From Polynucleobacter sp. MWH-UH19D (lineage in GTDB: Bacteria; Pseudomonadota; Gammaproteobacteria; Burkholderiales; Burkholderiaceae), in NCBI RefSeq assembly GCF_040409795.1, contig NZ_CP099571.1, forward strand, positions 1,178,001-1,242,000: a stretch of 64,000 nt of DNA. Reading direction: 5' to 3'. Of the stretch, positions 37,430-45,837 are shown one piece after another. Made by a program: the position numbers and the translations under genes. The notes below the pieces were generated by a model. It worked only from the letters and a program-made list of their open reading frames with translations, ran no database searches and was not told the DNA's origin. The first letter of the stretch is position 1. Every line of letters starts with the position of its first letter.

Positions 37430-38107
37430 TTAAGCCAATAACAAGCGTATTGCAAAACCAATAAATAGCATTCCGGTAATGAGCCAAAGGCCTGCTGCTA
37501 GACGCTGACGATTTTGAAAATAGTTTGAGAAATACTGGCCAGCAAATATCAAGCCGGTGAGATAGGTCATGCTCATGATTTGCAAAACGACGGCGAGATA
37601 CATAAAGGTGTATGCCGGATGCGCAAAATCTGGGCGAATAAATTGCGAGAAAAATGCAATAAAGAAAAAAATCGCCTTGGGATTAGTTAAGGAGAGTGAT
37701 AAAGCTGCCAGCAATGGATGCAATTGCATGAGACGCGCCTGAACTTCATAAATATTTGCTTGAGATGCTGGATTCCAGCGCTGTTGCCCACTTCGTAGCA
37801 ACCCTAGACCCATCCATCCTAAGTACAAGGCCCCAGCAATTCGCACCGACTGAAATAGCACTGGCGATGAAATCAGCATCGATGCAGCACCCAATGAGAC
37901 AGCAATCATCAATATTGAGTCGCCAATAAAAATTCCAATAGCACCCCAAGCGCCATATCGCCAACCTTTTTGCGTTGAAATCGCTAAAACATAAAGCGAG
38001 TTAGGGCCAGGTAACAAAATAATGAGCAAAGTTCCCAATAAATAGCTTGAGAAGTCTGCTATTCCTGCGTTTGCGGGTGATAAGAGAGCTAAAGCATGCA
38101 TTTCCAT
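37430..38107 (-). CDS. leuE: LysE/LeuE-family amino-acid exporter
   Basis: Membrane protein of 225 aa with six hydrophobic segments and the RhtB/LysE signature near the N-terminus (LLIILLPGPNSLYVLAIS). Characterised LeuE exports leucine and other neutral amino acids. The segment SLTNPKAIFFFIAFFSQF is also typical. The substrate is inferred from overall resemblance to LeuE and is not certain. It is convergent with the aldehyde dehydrogenase gene with 22 nt between stops. Confidence 0.8.
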   Translation of the reverse strand: MEMHALALLSPANAGIADFSSYLLGTLLIILLPGPNSLYVLAISTQKGWRYGAWGAIGIFIGDSILMIAVSLGAASMLISSPVLFQSVRIAGALYLGWMGLGLLRSGQQRWNPASQANIYEVQARLMQLHPLLAALSLSLTNPKAIFFFIAFFSQFIRPDFAHPAYTFMYLAVVLQIMSMTYLTGLIFAGQYFSNYFQNRQRLAAGLWLITGMLFIGFAIRLLLA

Positions 38108-38137
38108 TGCACCATGATAATAAATTCGGGAAAACCC

Positions 38138-38166
38138 TTGTAATAACGCATCTGGGCTGTCATAAT
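38138..38166 (+). promoter_or_regulatory. Candidate promoter of the DEAD-box helicase gene
   Basis: TTGTAA (38138-38143) and CATAAT (38161-38166) stand exactly 17 nt apart. A start near 38173 would give an untranslated leader of about 180 nt. Confidence 0.5.
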
Positions 38167-38268
38167 GAGAGGCTTTTTAAGCAATTTGATTCATCGCCCC
38201 CAGCTATATTTCAGCGCATCGTTTAGAAGTCTTAAACACCGAAACAAAAATCGCGCTGCCGCCTGTCT

Positions 38269-38291
38269 GATGGTCGATGCCTTTGACCATC
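38269..38291 (+). promoter_or_regulatory. Hairpin in the DEAD-box helicase leader
   Basis: GATGGTC and GACCATC form a perfect 7-bp stem around a 9-nt loop about 65 nt before the start codon. Long structured leaders are common in cold-induced helicase genes; no T tract follows. Confidence 0.45.
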
Positions 38292-38355
38292 GCACTTCAA
38301 AAAATACATGAGTGCAACATACGGAGACATCTCTCAAAAGGAGATGTGCAATAGC

Positions 38356-39813
38356 ATGACTTTTTCTAAAGAAACTAAACAAACTGGATCTGAATTCCAG
38401 AATTTCGCCTTAGCAGCGCCTTTACTCAAAAATATTTCTGAGCTGGGCTTTACTCAGGCAACCCCCGTTCAAGCACAGGTTATTCCTGCAGCATTAGCAG
38501 GCGGAGACCTATTGGTTAGTAGTCAAACTGGTAGCGGTAAAACTGCAGCCTTTTTGCTACCGATCATCCATCAACTCATAGAAGATAATCCTAAAAATTC
38601 TCCAATACCGGGTCGTGCACAACCAAAAATTCTTGTACTCTGCCCTACCCGCGAGTTGGCACAACAAGTTGCCGCTGATGCGGTTAATTTTGTACGCGGA
38701 ATGAAGGGTATTCGGATTGCCACGATTATGGGTGGCATGCCTTACGGCAAACAAATTCAAGCCCTTAAAGGCGCCTTATTGGTAGTCGCCACTCCAGGTC
38801 GCTTGCTAGACCTATGTGATAGCAAAGCTATTCGCTTGGATGATGTGCAACAACTTGTCATTGACGAAGCAGACCGCATGCTTGACATGGGTTTTGCTGA
38901 AGATTTGGAAGCCATTGATCAACGCTGTGCTGGCCGCAAGCAAACCTTGATGTTCTCTGCAACTTTTGCACCAAAGATCATGTCTTTAGCAAATGAGTTG
39001 ACTACCGATGCCAAGCGCATTGAACTGGCTCACGCCGGTGAAAAACACGCCAATATTGAACAGAAACTGCACTGGGCCGACAGTATGTCTCACAAGCATA
39101 AATTGCTTGAGCACATTTTGGCTGATGCCTCTTTGGATCAAGCGGTGGTGTTTGCAAGTACCCAGGTAGAAAGCGAAAAGATTGCAGATACTTTGCGCTC
39201 TAATGGTTATGAAGCCACTGCATTACATGGCGCAATGCCTCAAGCTGTTCGTATGCGCCGTCTTGAATCCTTACGTAAAGGTCATACCAAGATTTTGGTT
39301 GCAACCGATGTTGCTGCCCGAGGAATCGATGTGCCACGCATTAGCCACGTGATTAATTTTGGCTTACCAATGAAACCCGAAGACTACACACACCGCATTG
39401 GTCGTACTGGTCGCGCAGGTCGTAATGGTGTTGCCATTACATTGGTTGAGCACCGTGATCGCGCGAAGATTCGCAATATTGAACGCTTCACTCAGCAAGA
39501 TATTGTTGCATCGGTGATCGCAGGGCTTGAGCCGCAAGCCAAACCTAACTTTGGTAGCGGCAATCGGTCTGGCGGCGGTCGATCTGGAAACCGCTCGGGC
39601 GGTGGTGGCGGTCGTTATGGCTCTGGTGCACGCTCTGAATCTCGTTTTGGCGGCAATAAAGATGGTGGAAATCGTTTTGGGGATTCTCGTCCAAGTCGTT
39701 CAGCGGACTCACGCCCTTCACGCTCTGCAGACTCTCGTCCAAGTCGACCGGCTGGCCCTCGTTTCGCCAAACCAAAGTCTGGCAGTCAACGTCGCAACTT
39801 TAGCGGCAGCTAA
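38356..39813 (+). CDS. rhlE: DEAD-box RNA helicase, RhlE type
   Basis: ATP-dependent RNA helicase of 485 aa with motif Q (FTQATPVQAQVIP), motif I (SQTGSGKTAAF), Ia (PTRELAQQ), DEAD box written here as DEAD in VIDEADRMLDMGF, SAT (MFSATF), motif V (VATDVAARGIDVPRI) and VI (HRIGRTGRAGR). From about residue 415 a Gly/Arg/Ser-rich tail follows, a typical RNA-binding extension. Several in-frame ATGs exist; 38356 is chosen as it sits downstream of AAGGAG and gives the usual N-terminus, while 38308 lacks a ribosome site. Likely roles are ribosome assembly and mRNA turnover, especially in the cold. ubiC follows after 2 nt. Confidence 0.9.
   Translation: MTFSKETKQTGSEFQNFALAAPLLKNISELGFTQATPVQAQVIPAALAGGDLLVSSQTGSGKTAAFLLPIIHQLIEDNPKNSPIPGRAQPKILVLCPTRELAQQVAADAVNFVRGMKGIRIATIMGGMPYGKQIQALKGALLVVATPGRLLDLCDSKAIRLDDVQQLVIDEADRMLDMGFAEDLEAIDQRCAGRKQTLMFSATFAPKIMSLANELTTDAKRIELAHAGEKHANIEQKLHWADSMSHKHKLLEHILADASLDQAVVFASTQVESEKIADTLRSNGYEATALHGAMPQAVRMRRLESLRKGHTKILVATDVAARGIDVPRISHVINFGLPMKPEDYTHRIGRTGRAGRNGVAITLVEHRDRAKIRNIERFTQQDIVASVIAGLEPQAKPNFGSGNRSGGGRSGNRSGGGGGRYGSGARSESRFGGNKDGGNRFGDSRPSRSADSRPSRSADSRPSRPAGPRFAKPKSGSQRRNFSGS
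39685..39756 (+). repeat. Three 24-nt direct repeats in the helicase tail
   Basis: Three tandem, imperfect 24-nt units encode SRPSRSAD, SRPSRSAD and SRPSRPAG near the C-terminus. Codon use differs between copies, so the peptide repeat is kept more strictly than the DNA. Confidence 0.8.
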
Positions 39814-39815
39814 AC

Positions 39816-40388
39816 ATGTCTCACCGCAATCGTCTCCGTTCTGCATGGAATCGAGTCGATTCTGGTGAAGTCCATCGTGCGCCCCGACAGTGGCAAGATT
39901 GGTTAAACGATTCTGGATCACTTACACAAAAGATTGAGAAAGCGATTGGCCAAAAGCTGGTGGTTAAAGTTTTACAAGATCGCCGCCAATCTTTGCATCC
40001 TGATGAGTACTACTATTTTCAAAATAGGATCAAGCACTGTCGAGTAAGAGAAGTATTGCTTTGTGCTAATGAAACACCGCTGGTCATTGCGCGCAGCATC
40101 ATTCCGACCTTAAGCTCAAGTGGTAGCAATCATTCCATTTTGCGCCTAGGAACTAAACCTCTAGGAGCGGTTCTATTTAGCAAAACTCGGATGCATTCAA
40201 AGACTAGACCACAGCGTGATATCGCTCGAATTGATAGAACTACTTCACTTTGGCAAAGCTTTAACAAGGCTGGTATCGCTCTACCTTCATCACTTTGGGC
40301 GCGTCGCACCCTTTATCACCTCAAGGGCCACCCTATCTTAGTCAACGAAGTTTTTCTGCCGGCTTTACTGAAATTCTCTGCAATTTAA
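39816..40388 (+). CDS. ubiC: Chorismate--pyruvate lyase
   Basis: Enzyme of 190 aa releasing pyruvate from chorismate to give 4-hydroxybenzoate, the first ubiquinone ring precursor. Family-like features are the N-terminal W-x-DWL region (QWQDWLNDSGSLTQ), central CRVREVLLC followed by PLVIARSIIP, the LGTKPLGAVLF segment, and the end HPILVNEVFLPAL. It begins 2 nt after the helicase stop and may depend on read-through from it. ubiA is not adjacent. Sequence conservation in UbiC is low but all segments occur in the right order. Confidence 0.87.
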   Translation: MSHRNRLRSAWNRVDSGEVHRAPRQWQDWLNDSGSLTQKIEKAIGQKLVVKVLQDRRQSLHPDEYYYFQNRIKHCRVREVLLCANETPLVIARSIIPTLSSSGSNHSILRLGTKPLGAVLFSKTRMHSKTRPQRDIARIDRTTSLWQSFNKAGIALPSSLWARRTLYHLKGHPILVNEVFLPALLKFSAI

Positions 40389-40420
40389 TTGCGTAAATAA
40401 ACAGTGAGAAATTGTTAGAT

Positions 40421-41233
40421 CTATAGCCAGGCTAAGGCGACTTTAATCATGGCTTCGTCTCCCGGCTCTGTGATGAAGACCTCACCAAAACCAATTGCCT
40501 GTGCAGTATCTGCAATATTGTCATGCGGGCATATCGCGTGAGCAAGATTCAGGCTTTGTACAAACTGATCTTTTGCAACACTTCCTAGATATCGTACTGC
40601 CTCCGAAGAGGTCAGTATCCATAGCGATGCTGATAGATTAATGTCTCGAACGGATTGCCATGCAGGATGATCAAGATCCAAAGGAATTCTGGTGTATGTT
40701 GAGATTGCCTCTACTGTCGCCCCGGCATTTTTAAGTGTATCGGCAAGCCATTCACGGCCACCATCACCCTTAAAAATCACAATTTTTTTAGTAGCCCAAT
40801 CCCAGCCCAGCTTTTGTAATTCTTGCCAAAGACCTTCTGAATCCCACCTCCCGCTATCTTTTGGCATCAGCACCTGAGTGGGGACCTCTTCCAACCCAAT
40901 TCCGTGATTGTTCAAAGCCAAACGACTACTACCACCCATCACGCCAACTGGAATAGTCTTCATAGAAAAATTCTGCCAGTCGCGCTTAAGCAAACGCATG
41001 ACACTTTCAATTGCATTCGGACTCACAAAGATGGCTAGATCAGCATCTTTTAGCGCACTAGCAATGTGATCGACTAACTGCTCATTCTCTTTTGGAACAA
41101 TCGTTAGTAGCGGTAAGGAAATGATGTTTACTGGAGAAATAATGTCACTGCGCTGTATAGCTTTCTGAAGTAATTCCACTTGCTGTCGCGCTTGACCACT
41201 TGGCCTAGTGATCACGATAGTTTTAGTGCTCAT
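40421..41233 (-). CDS. hemD: Uroporphyrinogen-III synthase
   Basis: Enzyme of 270 aa that closes and inverts ring D of hydroxymethylbilane to form uroporphyrinogen III. HemD proteins are poorly conserved; the two-lobed layout with N-terminal VITRPSGQARQQVELL, FVSPNAIESVMRLL near residue 75 and ILTSSEAVRYL near 200 supports the call. It follows hemC after 38 nt on the same strand, the expected order. The fused HemX domain seen in some bacteria is absent. Confidence 0.9.
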   Translation of the reverse strand: MSTKTIVITRPSGQARQQVELLQKAIQRSDIISPVNIISLPLLTIVPKENEQLVDHIASALKDADLAIFVSPNAIESVMRLLKRDWQNFSMKTIPVGVMGGSSRLALNNHGIGLEEVPTQVLMPKDSGRWDSEGLWQELQKLGWDWATKKIVIFKGDGGREWLADTLKNAGATVEAISTYTRIPLDLDHPAWQSVRDINLSASLWILTSSEAVRYLGSVAKDQFVQSLNLAHAICPHDNIADTAQAIGFGEVFITEPGDEAMIKVALAWL

Positions 41234-41271
41234 AATGACTTGTCTACTCGCCGCACGTGAAGATTTGATAT

Positions 41272-42249
41272 CTACTTTGCAATTTTAGGAATTAAATCTG
41301 TGGCGCCCTGTGCAATTAGGTCTTGCGCAACAGACAAACCAAGTGCTTCAGCATCTGCCACCGAGTCTACTTTTGCGCTGCCATTAGCTAAACAAAATGA
41401 TTTGCCATCTGTGCTGGCAACAAATGAACGAATATTCATATGCTGATCTTGCCACTGAGCGTAGGCGGCTAAAGGCACTTCGCAAGATCCGCCCAATTGA
41501 CGAGAAACCATACGCTCGGCAGATACCGCATATAAAGTCGCAAGATCATTTAATGGCGCCAACCATTGTTTAATACTGGGGTGCTTACTCAGTGTTTCGA
41601 TACCCAGAGCCCCTTGTCCCGCAGCTGGAGTGTAAGGATCATATGGAAGGTAATCGCGAATTCGAGCCTCTAAACCTAATCGCTTTAAGCCAGCAGCTGC
41701 CAAAATAATGGCCTGATACTCGCCACGATCAAGTTTGCTCATTCTGGTATCTAGGTTCCCACGCAAAGGAACAATTTCTAGACGGGGAAATTTCGCCCGG
41801 AGTACAGATTCACGGCGCAGACTTGAAGTGCCGACAATCGCACCTTTTGGAAGATCTTCCAAACGAGCATAGTCATTTGATACAAAAGCATCTCTGGCAT
41901 CCTCTCTTGCCATTACGCAGGCAAGCTCAAATCCTTCGGGCATCACCATCGGAACATCTTTGAGGGAGTGGACAGCCAGATCAGCTCGACCATCCTCTAG
42001 TGCTGTTTCTAATTCTTTTACAAAAAGGCCTTTACCACCCACTTTTGAAAGGGCTCGATCCAAAATTTGGTCGCCGCGGGTAGTCATCCCCAAAATCTGC
42101 ACATCGCATGCTGGATAGAGCTTTTTTAGGCAATCACGCACGTGCTGGGCCTGCCACATCGCCAATCGGCTCTCGCGAGAGGCAATTACCAAGCGCTGTG
42201 GGGCTAACTGGCCAGTCGCTGGAGACAAAGAATTTAGAGAATCAGACAT
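41272..42249 (-). CDS. hemC: Hydroxymethylbilane synthase (porphobilinogen deaminase)
   Basis: Enzyme of 325 aa joining four porphobilinogens on a dipyrromethane cofactor. Motifs include [16 protein letters not shown], the [23 protein letters not shown] substrate loop and the cofactor Cys in [15 protein letters not shown]. The ATG at 42249 starts just before the family N-terminus; the open frame extends to 42321 but would run into argH. It is divergent from argH with only 43 nt between starts, so the two promoters must overlap. Confidence 0.95.
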   Translation of the reverse strand: MSDSLNSLSPATGQLAPQRLVIASRESRLAMWQAQHVRDCLKKLYPACDVQILGMTTRGDQILDRALSKVGGKGLFVKELETALEDGRADLAVHSLKDVPMVMPEGFELACVMAREDARDAFVSNDYARLEDLPKGAIVGTSSLRRESVLRAKFPRLEIVPLRGNLDTRMSKLDRGEYQAIILAAAGLKRLGLEARIRDYLPYDPYTPAAGQGALGIETLSKHPSIKQWLAPLNDLATLYAVSAERMVSRQLGGSCEVPLAAYAQWQDQHMNIRSFVASTDGKSFCLANGSAKVDSVADAEALGLSVAQDLIAQGATDLIPKIAK

Positions 42250-42292
42250 AACATTTAAAATAATCAAAGACCTACACCAATATACTGTGTTT

Positions 42293-43711
42293 ATGAGCTC
42301 ATCCAAAAATTCCCTTGCCAATAAAGCCCAAGCCTGGTCGGCTCGTTTTGCTGAACCGGTTAACGAACTCGTTCAGCGTTATACAGCCTCTATTGGCTTT
42401 GATCAACGTTTTGCGCTAGTCGACATTGCAGGATCTTTGGCTCATGCCCAAATGTTAGCGACTCAAAAAATCATTAGCGTCCAAGATCTTGCTGATATTG
42501 AGCGTGGAATGGCGCAGATTAAAAACGAAATTGAAGCCGGTGAATTTAACTGGCAACTCGCTCTTGAGGATGTCCATCTCAATATTGAAGCGCGTCTTAC
42601 AGAATTGGTTGGAGATGCCGGCAAACGCTTGCACACGGGTCGTTCACGCAATGATCAAGTTGCTACCGACCTACGCCTGTGGTTAAGGGGTAGCGTTGAT
42701 GAAATCGCGGTAAGCCTAAAAACGCTACGTAAAGCATTGCTAGATCTGGCAGAAAAAAATGCTGCAACGATCATGCCTGGTCATACCCACCTACAAGTTG
42801 CGCAACCCATTACTTTTGGTCATCACTTGATGGCTTACTACGAAATGTTCAGCCGTGATGGAAGTCGCCTTAATGACTTGCGTGCGCGCTTTAACCGCTT
42901 GCCCCTAGGAGCCGCAGCACTTGCAGGCACGACCTATCCAATTGATCGTGAGCAAGTAGCTAAGACGTTGGGCTTTGATGGCATCTGCAGTAATTCTTTA
43001 GATGCCGTATCAGATCGTGATTTTGCAATTGAGTTTTGCGCCTTTGCATCTATTCTGATGATGCACGTATCACGCCTATCTGAAGAATTGATCCTTTGGC
43101 TCAGCCCTCGCTTTGGATTTATTGACTTGCCTGATCGCTTCTGCACGGGTAGCTCCATCATGCCTCAGAAAAAGAATCCTGATGTCCCCGAATTGGCGCG
43201 CGGTAAGACCGGACGTGTTTATGGTGACCTCATGTCTTTATTGACGTTGATGAAGGGTCAGCCTCTTGCATACAACAAGGATAATCAAGAAGACAAAGAA
43301 CCTTTGTTTGACGCTGTTGATACCGTACAAGATACCTTGCGCATCTTTGCAGATATGGTCCCCCACATTGAAGTGAAAGCAGATGTCATGAAAGCAGCCG
43401 CAGAGGAAGGTTTTGCTACTGCGACTGATTTGGCTGATTACCTAGTTAAAAAGGGTTTAGCCTTCCGCGATGCCCATGAGGCGGTAGCCCATGCGGTTAA
43501 AGCCTGCGTTGGCAGAAACTGTAAGTTGACCGATCTCAGTCTTTCCGAGTTGCGCTTTGCCTGCGGTCTAGACAGTCGTCCTGAACTAATCGGTGATGAT
43601 GTATTTAAATTACTTACAGTAGAAGGCTCCGTGCAGTCACGCCAGCATGCTGGTGGCACAGCCCCCGCCCAAGTTCTAGCCGCTATTAAACGGGGTCGCG
43701 CAGACCTTTAA
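42293..43711 (+). CDS. argH: Argininosuccinate lyase
   Basis: Final arginine biosynthesis enzyme of 472 aa, splitting argininosuccinate into arginine and fumarate. The family signature [19 protein letters not shown] carries the flexible catalytic loop; [17 protein letters not shown] and [12 protein letters not shown] are also present. ATG at 42293 is preferred over a GTG two codons earlier. Five nt after its stop a TRAP transporter operon begins on the same strand. Arginine made here also feeds cyanophycin synthesis encoded elsewhere in the window. Confidence 0.96.
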   Translation: MSSSKNSLANKAQAWSARFAEPVNELVQRYTASIGFDQRFALVDIAGSLAHAQMLATQKIISVQDLADIERGMAQIKNEIEAGEFNWQLALEDVHLNIEARLTELVGDAGKRLHTGRSRNDQVATDLRLWLRGSVDEIAVSLKTLRKALLDLAEKNAATIMPGHTHLQVAQPITFGHHLMAYYEMFSRDGSRLNDLRARFNRLPLGAAALAGTTYPIDREQVAKTLGFDGICSNSLDAVSDRDFAIEFCAFASILMMHVSRLSEELILWLSPRFGFIDLPDRFCTGSSIMPQKKNPDVPELARGKTGRVYGDLMSLLTLMKGQPLAYNKDNQEDKEPLFDAVDTVQDTLRIFADMVPHIEVKADVMKAAAEEGFATATDLADYLVKKGLAFRDAHEAVAHAVKACVGRNCKLTDLSLSELRFACGLDSRPELIGDDVFKLLTVEGSVQSRQHAGGTAPAQVLAAIKRGRADL

Positions 43712-43716
43712 TTAAC

Positions 43717-44268
43717 ATGGGGTTTTGGCAAAAAATCTCCAAGGCGATTGATTCGATCAATCAACTGCTTGGCAGTATAGCCAGCATCATGATTTTGCTC
43801 TCTTGCGTTGTTTCTGCTGCCAATGCACTACTTCGTTATGGCTTAGATATCAGTAACAACTGGCCACTGGAGTTGCAGTGGTACTTATTTAGCGCGGCTG
43901 TCATGCTCGGTGCATCTTATACGCTAAAGCGAAATGAACATGTGCGCGTTGATTTGATTTATTCCCACCTTTCTGATCGTGGTCGAATTTGGGTAGATCT
44001 ATTTGGCTTAGCCTGTTTTTTGATGCCTGCTTGTCTACTGTTTACTTGGCTCTCTTGGACAACTTTGTTCTACCCTTCCTGGCTCATCTCAGAGAGCTCG
44101 CTGAACTCTGGCGGACTGGTGCGCTATCCCATTAAGTTCATCGTACCCTTTGGCTTTTTCATGCTAAGCCTGCAAGGCTTATCAGAAATCATCAAACGCG
44201 TTGGCGCCCTCAAAGGTCAATACATCCTGCCCGCCGAAGATCTTCATTACGAAAAGCCCATGCAATGA
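43717..44268 (+). CDS. dctQ: TRAP transporter small permease DctQ
   Basis: Membrane protein of 183 aa with four hydrophobic helices (about 17-37, 48-70, 90-112, 138-160). The segment ELQWYLFSAAVMLGASYTLKRNEHVRVDL is the usual DctQ signature. It starts 5 nt after argH and overlaps dctM by 4 nt (ATGA). The periplasmic DctP subunit is not next to it, so the solute cannot be inferred directly. Confidence 0.92.
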   Translation: MGFWQKISKAIDSINQLLGSIASIMILLSCVVSAANALLRYGLDISNNWPLELQWYLFSAAVMLGASYTLKRNEHVRVDLIYSHLSDRGRIWVDLFGLACFLMPACLLFTWLSWTTLFYPSWLISESSLNSGGLVRYPIKFIVPFGFFMLSLQGLSEIIKRVGALKGQYILPAEDLHYEKPMQ

Positions 44269-45794
44269 TTCCATTGGAGTGGATGCCCCCTCTCATGTTT
44301 GGTGGTCTGGTCATCTTTATGTTGATCGGTTTCCCGGTGGCATTTTCATTGATGGCTGCAGGATTATTCTTCTCCTTGATTGCCATGAGTGAAGGCTTTT
44401 TTGGTATCGCATTTTTACAAGCTATTCCACTACGCATCTTTGGCAGCGTGCTCGCCAATGACTTACTGCTGGCCATTCCATTCTTCACCTTTATGGGTGC
44501 AATTTTGGAGCGTTGCGGCCTTGCGGAAGAGATGCTGGACTCGATGGGCCAGCTCTTTGGTCGAGTGCGAGGTGGCCTTGGATACTCCGTCATTATTGTT
44601 GGGTTTATTCTTGGGGCAATTACTGGCACCGTAGCTGCCCAAGTGATTGCCATGGCGATGATTTCTCTCCCGGTGATGATGCGCTATGGCTACAACATGC
44701 GTTACGCTACAGGCGTTTTAGCAGCCTCAGGCACGATTACTCAGTTAGTGCCGCCATCGTTAGTGCTTATTGTCTTGGCAGATCAACTCAAGACCCAGAG
44801 TGGCAGCGCCGACGTTGGAAGCATGTATTTAGGAGCATGGGGTCCATCCATTTTGCAAATTGTCCTATTTGCTCTTTACACCTTCTTTCTCTCACGCATT
44901 CGTCCTGACTATTTGCCACCAGTTCCCGAAAGCGATCTGACCCTAAAAGGCTGGGCGCTCTGGAAAAAATGTCTAATGGGCATCATCCCATCTGCGGTAC
45001 TAATCTTCTTGGTGTTGGGTACCATCATGACAGGCATCGCTACGCCAACAGAATCTGGCGCAATGGGCGCAATGGGCGCCCTATTGCTAGCTTGGTTACG
45101 ACGCTCCAGCATTCCGAATCTTTCTGGTCTCATTAAACAGTCTTACCAAAATACCATGCGCATTACCGCGATGGTGGTATTCATCTTGATTGGTTCAACC
45201 TGCTTCTCAGTTGTGTTCCAAGGTGTGGATGGTGGTCGTTGGGTAGAAGAATTATTCTCCAACTTACCTGGAGGTTGGATTGGCTTCTTAATTGTCGTAA
45301 ACCTGTTTGTATTTTTCTTGGCCTTCTTCTTAGACTTTTTTGAGATCGCTTTTATTGTGGTGCCGATGTTGGCGCCAGTCGCCGTTAAATTACTCTCGCC
45401 AGTATTGCTCGACTCCATGAATGGCAATCCTCAAGCGGCAGCGAGCGCTGCCCTGGTTTGGTTTGGAGTGATGCTTTGCGTCAATATGCAAACTTCATTC
45501 ATGCACCCACCTTTTGGTTTCGCCTTGTTCTATTTACGTGGCGTAGCACCTAAAGAGGTGAAGAGCAGTGATATCTATTGGGGCGCCCTACCTTGGGTCG
45601 CTCTGCAGTTAGTGATGGTTGTACTCGTAATGGCGTTCCCAGCCATGGTGACTACTTTCTTAGATAAACCTGTGGCAGTCGTGCAAAGTCAGGATTTCAA
45701 TTTCACTGGGGTTGATGAAAACAAACCCGAGCAAACCAACAAGGTTGATGAGGATGCTCCGGTAACCTTTCAGTTAGATAAGCCGGTCAAATAA
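44265..45794 (+). CDS. dctM: TRAP transporter large permease DctM
   Basis: Membrane protein of 509 aa with about 12 helices, using an ion gradient to import organic acids together with DctQ and a periplasmic binding protein. Typical segments are FTFMGAILERCGLAEEMLDSM and GGLGYSVIIVGFILGAITGTVAA. The C-terminal 40 residues are hydrophilic and acidic, longer than usual for DctM. No dctP lies within the window near it. This long DctM with a Pro-rich FMHPPFGFALFYLRG segment resembles the mannitol/chloroaromatic TRAP subfamily (TRAP-M). Confidence 0.93.
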   Translation: MIPLEWMPPLMFGGLVIFMLIGFPVAFSLMAAGLFFSLIAMSEGFFGIAFLQAIPLRIFGSVLANDLLLAIPFFTFMGAILERCGLAEEMLDSMGQLFGRVRGGLGYSVIIVGFILGAITGTVAAQVIAMAMISLPVMMRYGYNMRYATGVLAASGTITQLVPPSLVLIVLADQLKTQSGSADVGSMYLGAWGPSILQIVLFALYTFFLSRIRPDYLPPVPESDLTLKGWALWKKCLMGIIPSAVLIFLVLGTIMTGIATPTESGAMGAMGALLLAWLRRSSIPNLSGLIKQSYQNTMRITAMVVFILIGSTCFSVVFQGVDGGRWVEELFSNLPGGWIGFLIVVNLFVFFLAFFLDFFEIAFIVVPMLAPVAVKLLSPVLLDSMNGNPQAAASAALVWFGVMLCVNMQTSFMHPPFGFALFYLRGVAPKEVKSSDIYWGALPWVALQLVMVVLVMAFPAMVTTFLDKPVAVVQSQDFNFTGVDENKPEQTNKVDEDAPVTFQLDKPVK

Positions 45795-45818
45795 AAAACC
45801 CGCACTAGCGGGTTTTTT
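45793..45818. terminator. Bidirectional terminator between dctM and the decarboxylase gene
   Basis: AAAAAACCCGC and GCGGGTTTTTT form a perfect 11-bp stem with an ACTA loop in the 43-nt gap between converging genes. Confidence 0.9.
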
Positions 45819-45837
45819 ATTTCAGGCGAGAATTTCG

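Noticed and set aside
44210-44653. 147-codon minus-strand frame inside dctQM
   Set aside because: Low-complexity composition typical of the reverse of membrane-protein codons; shadow frame.
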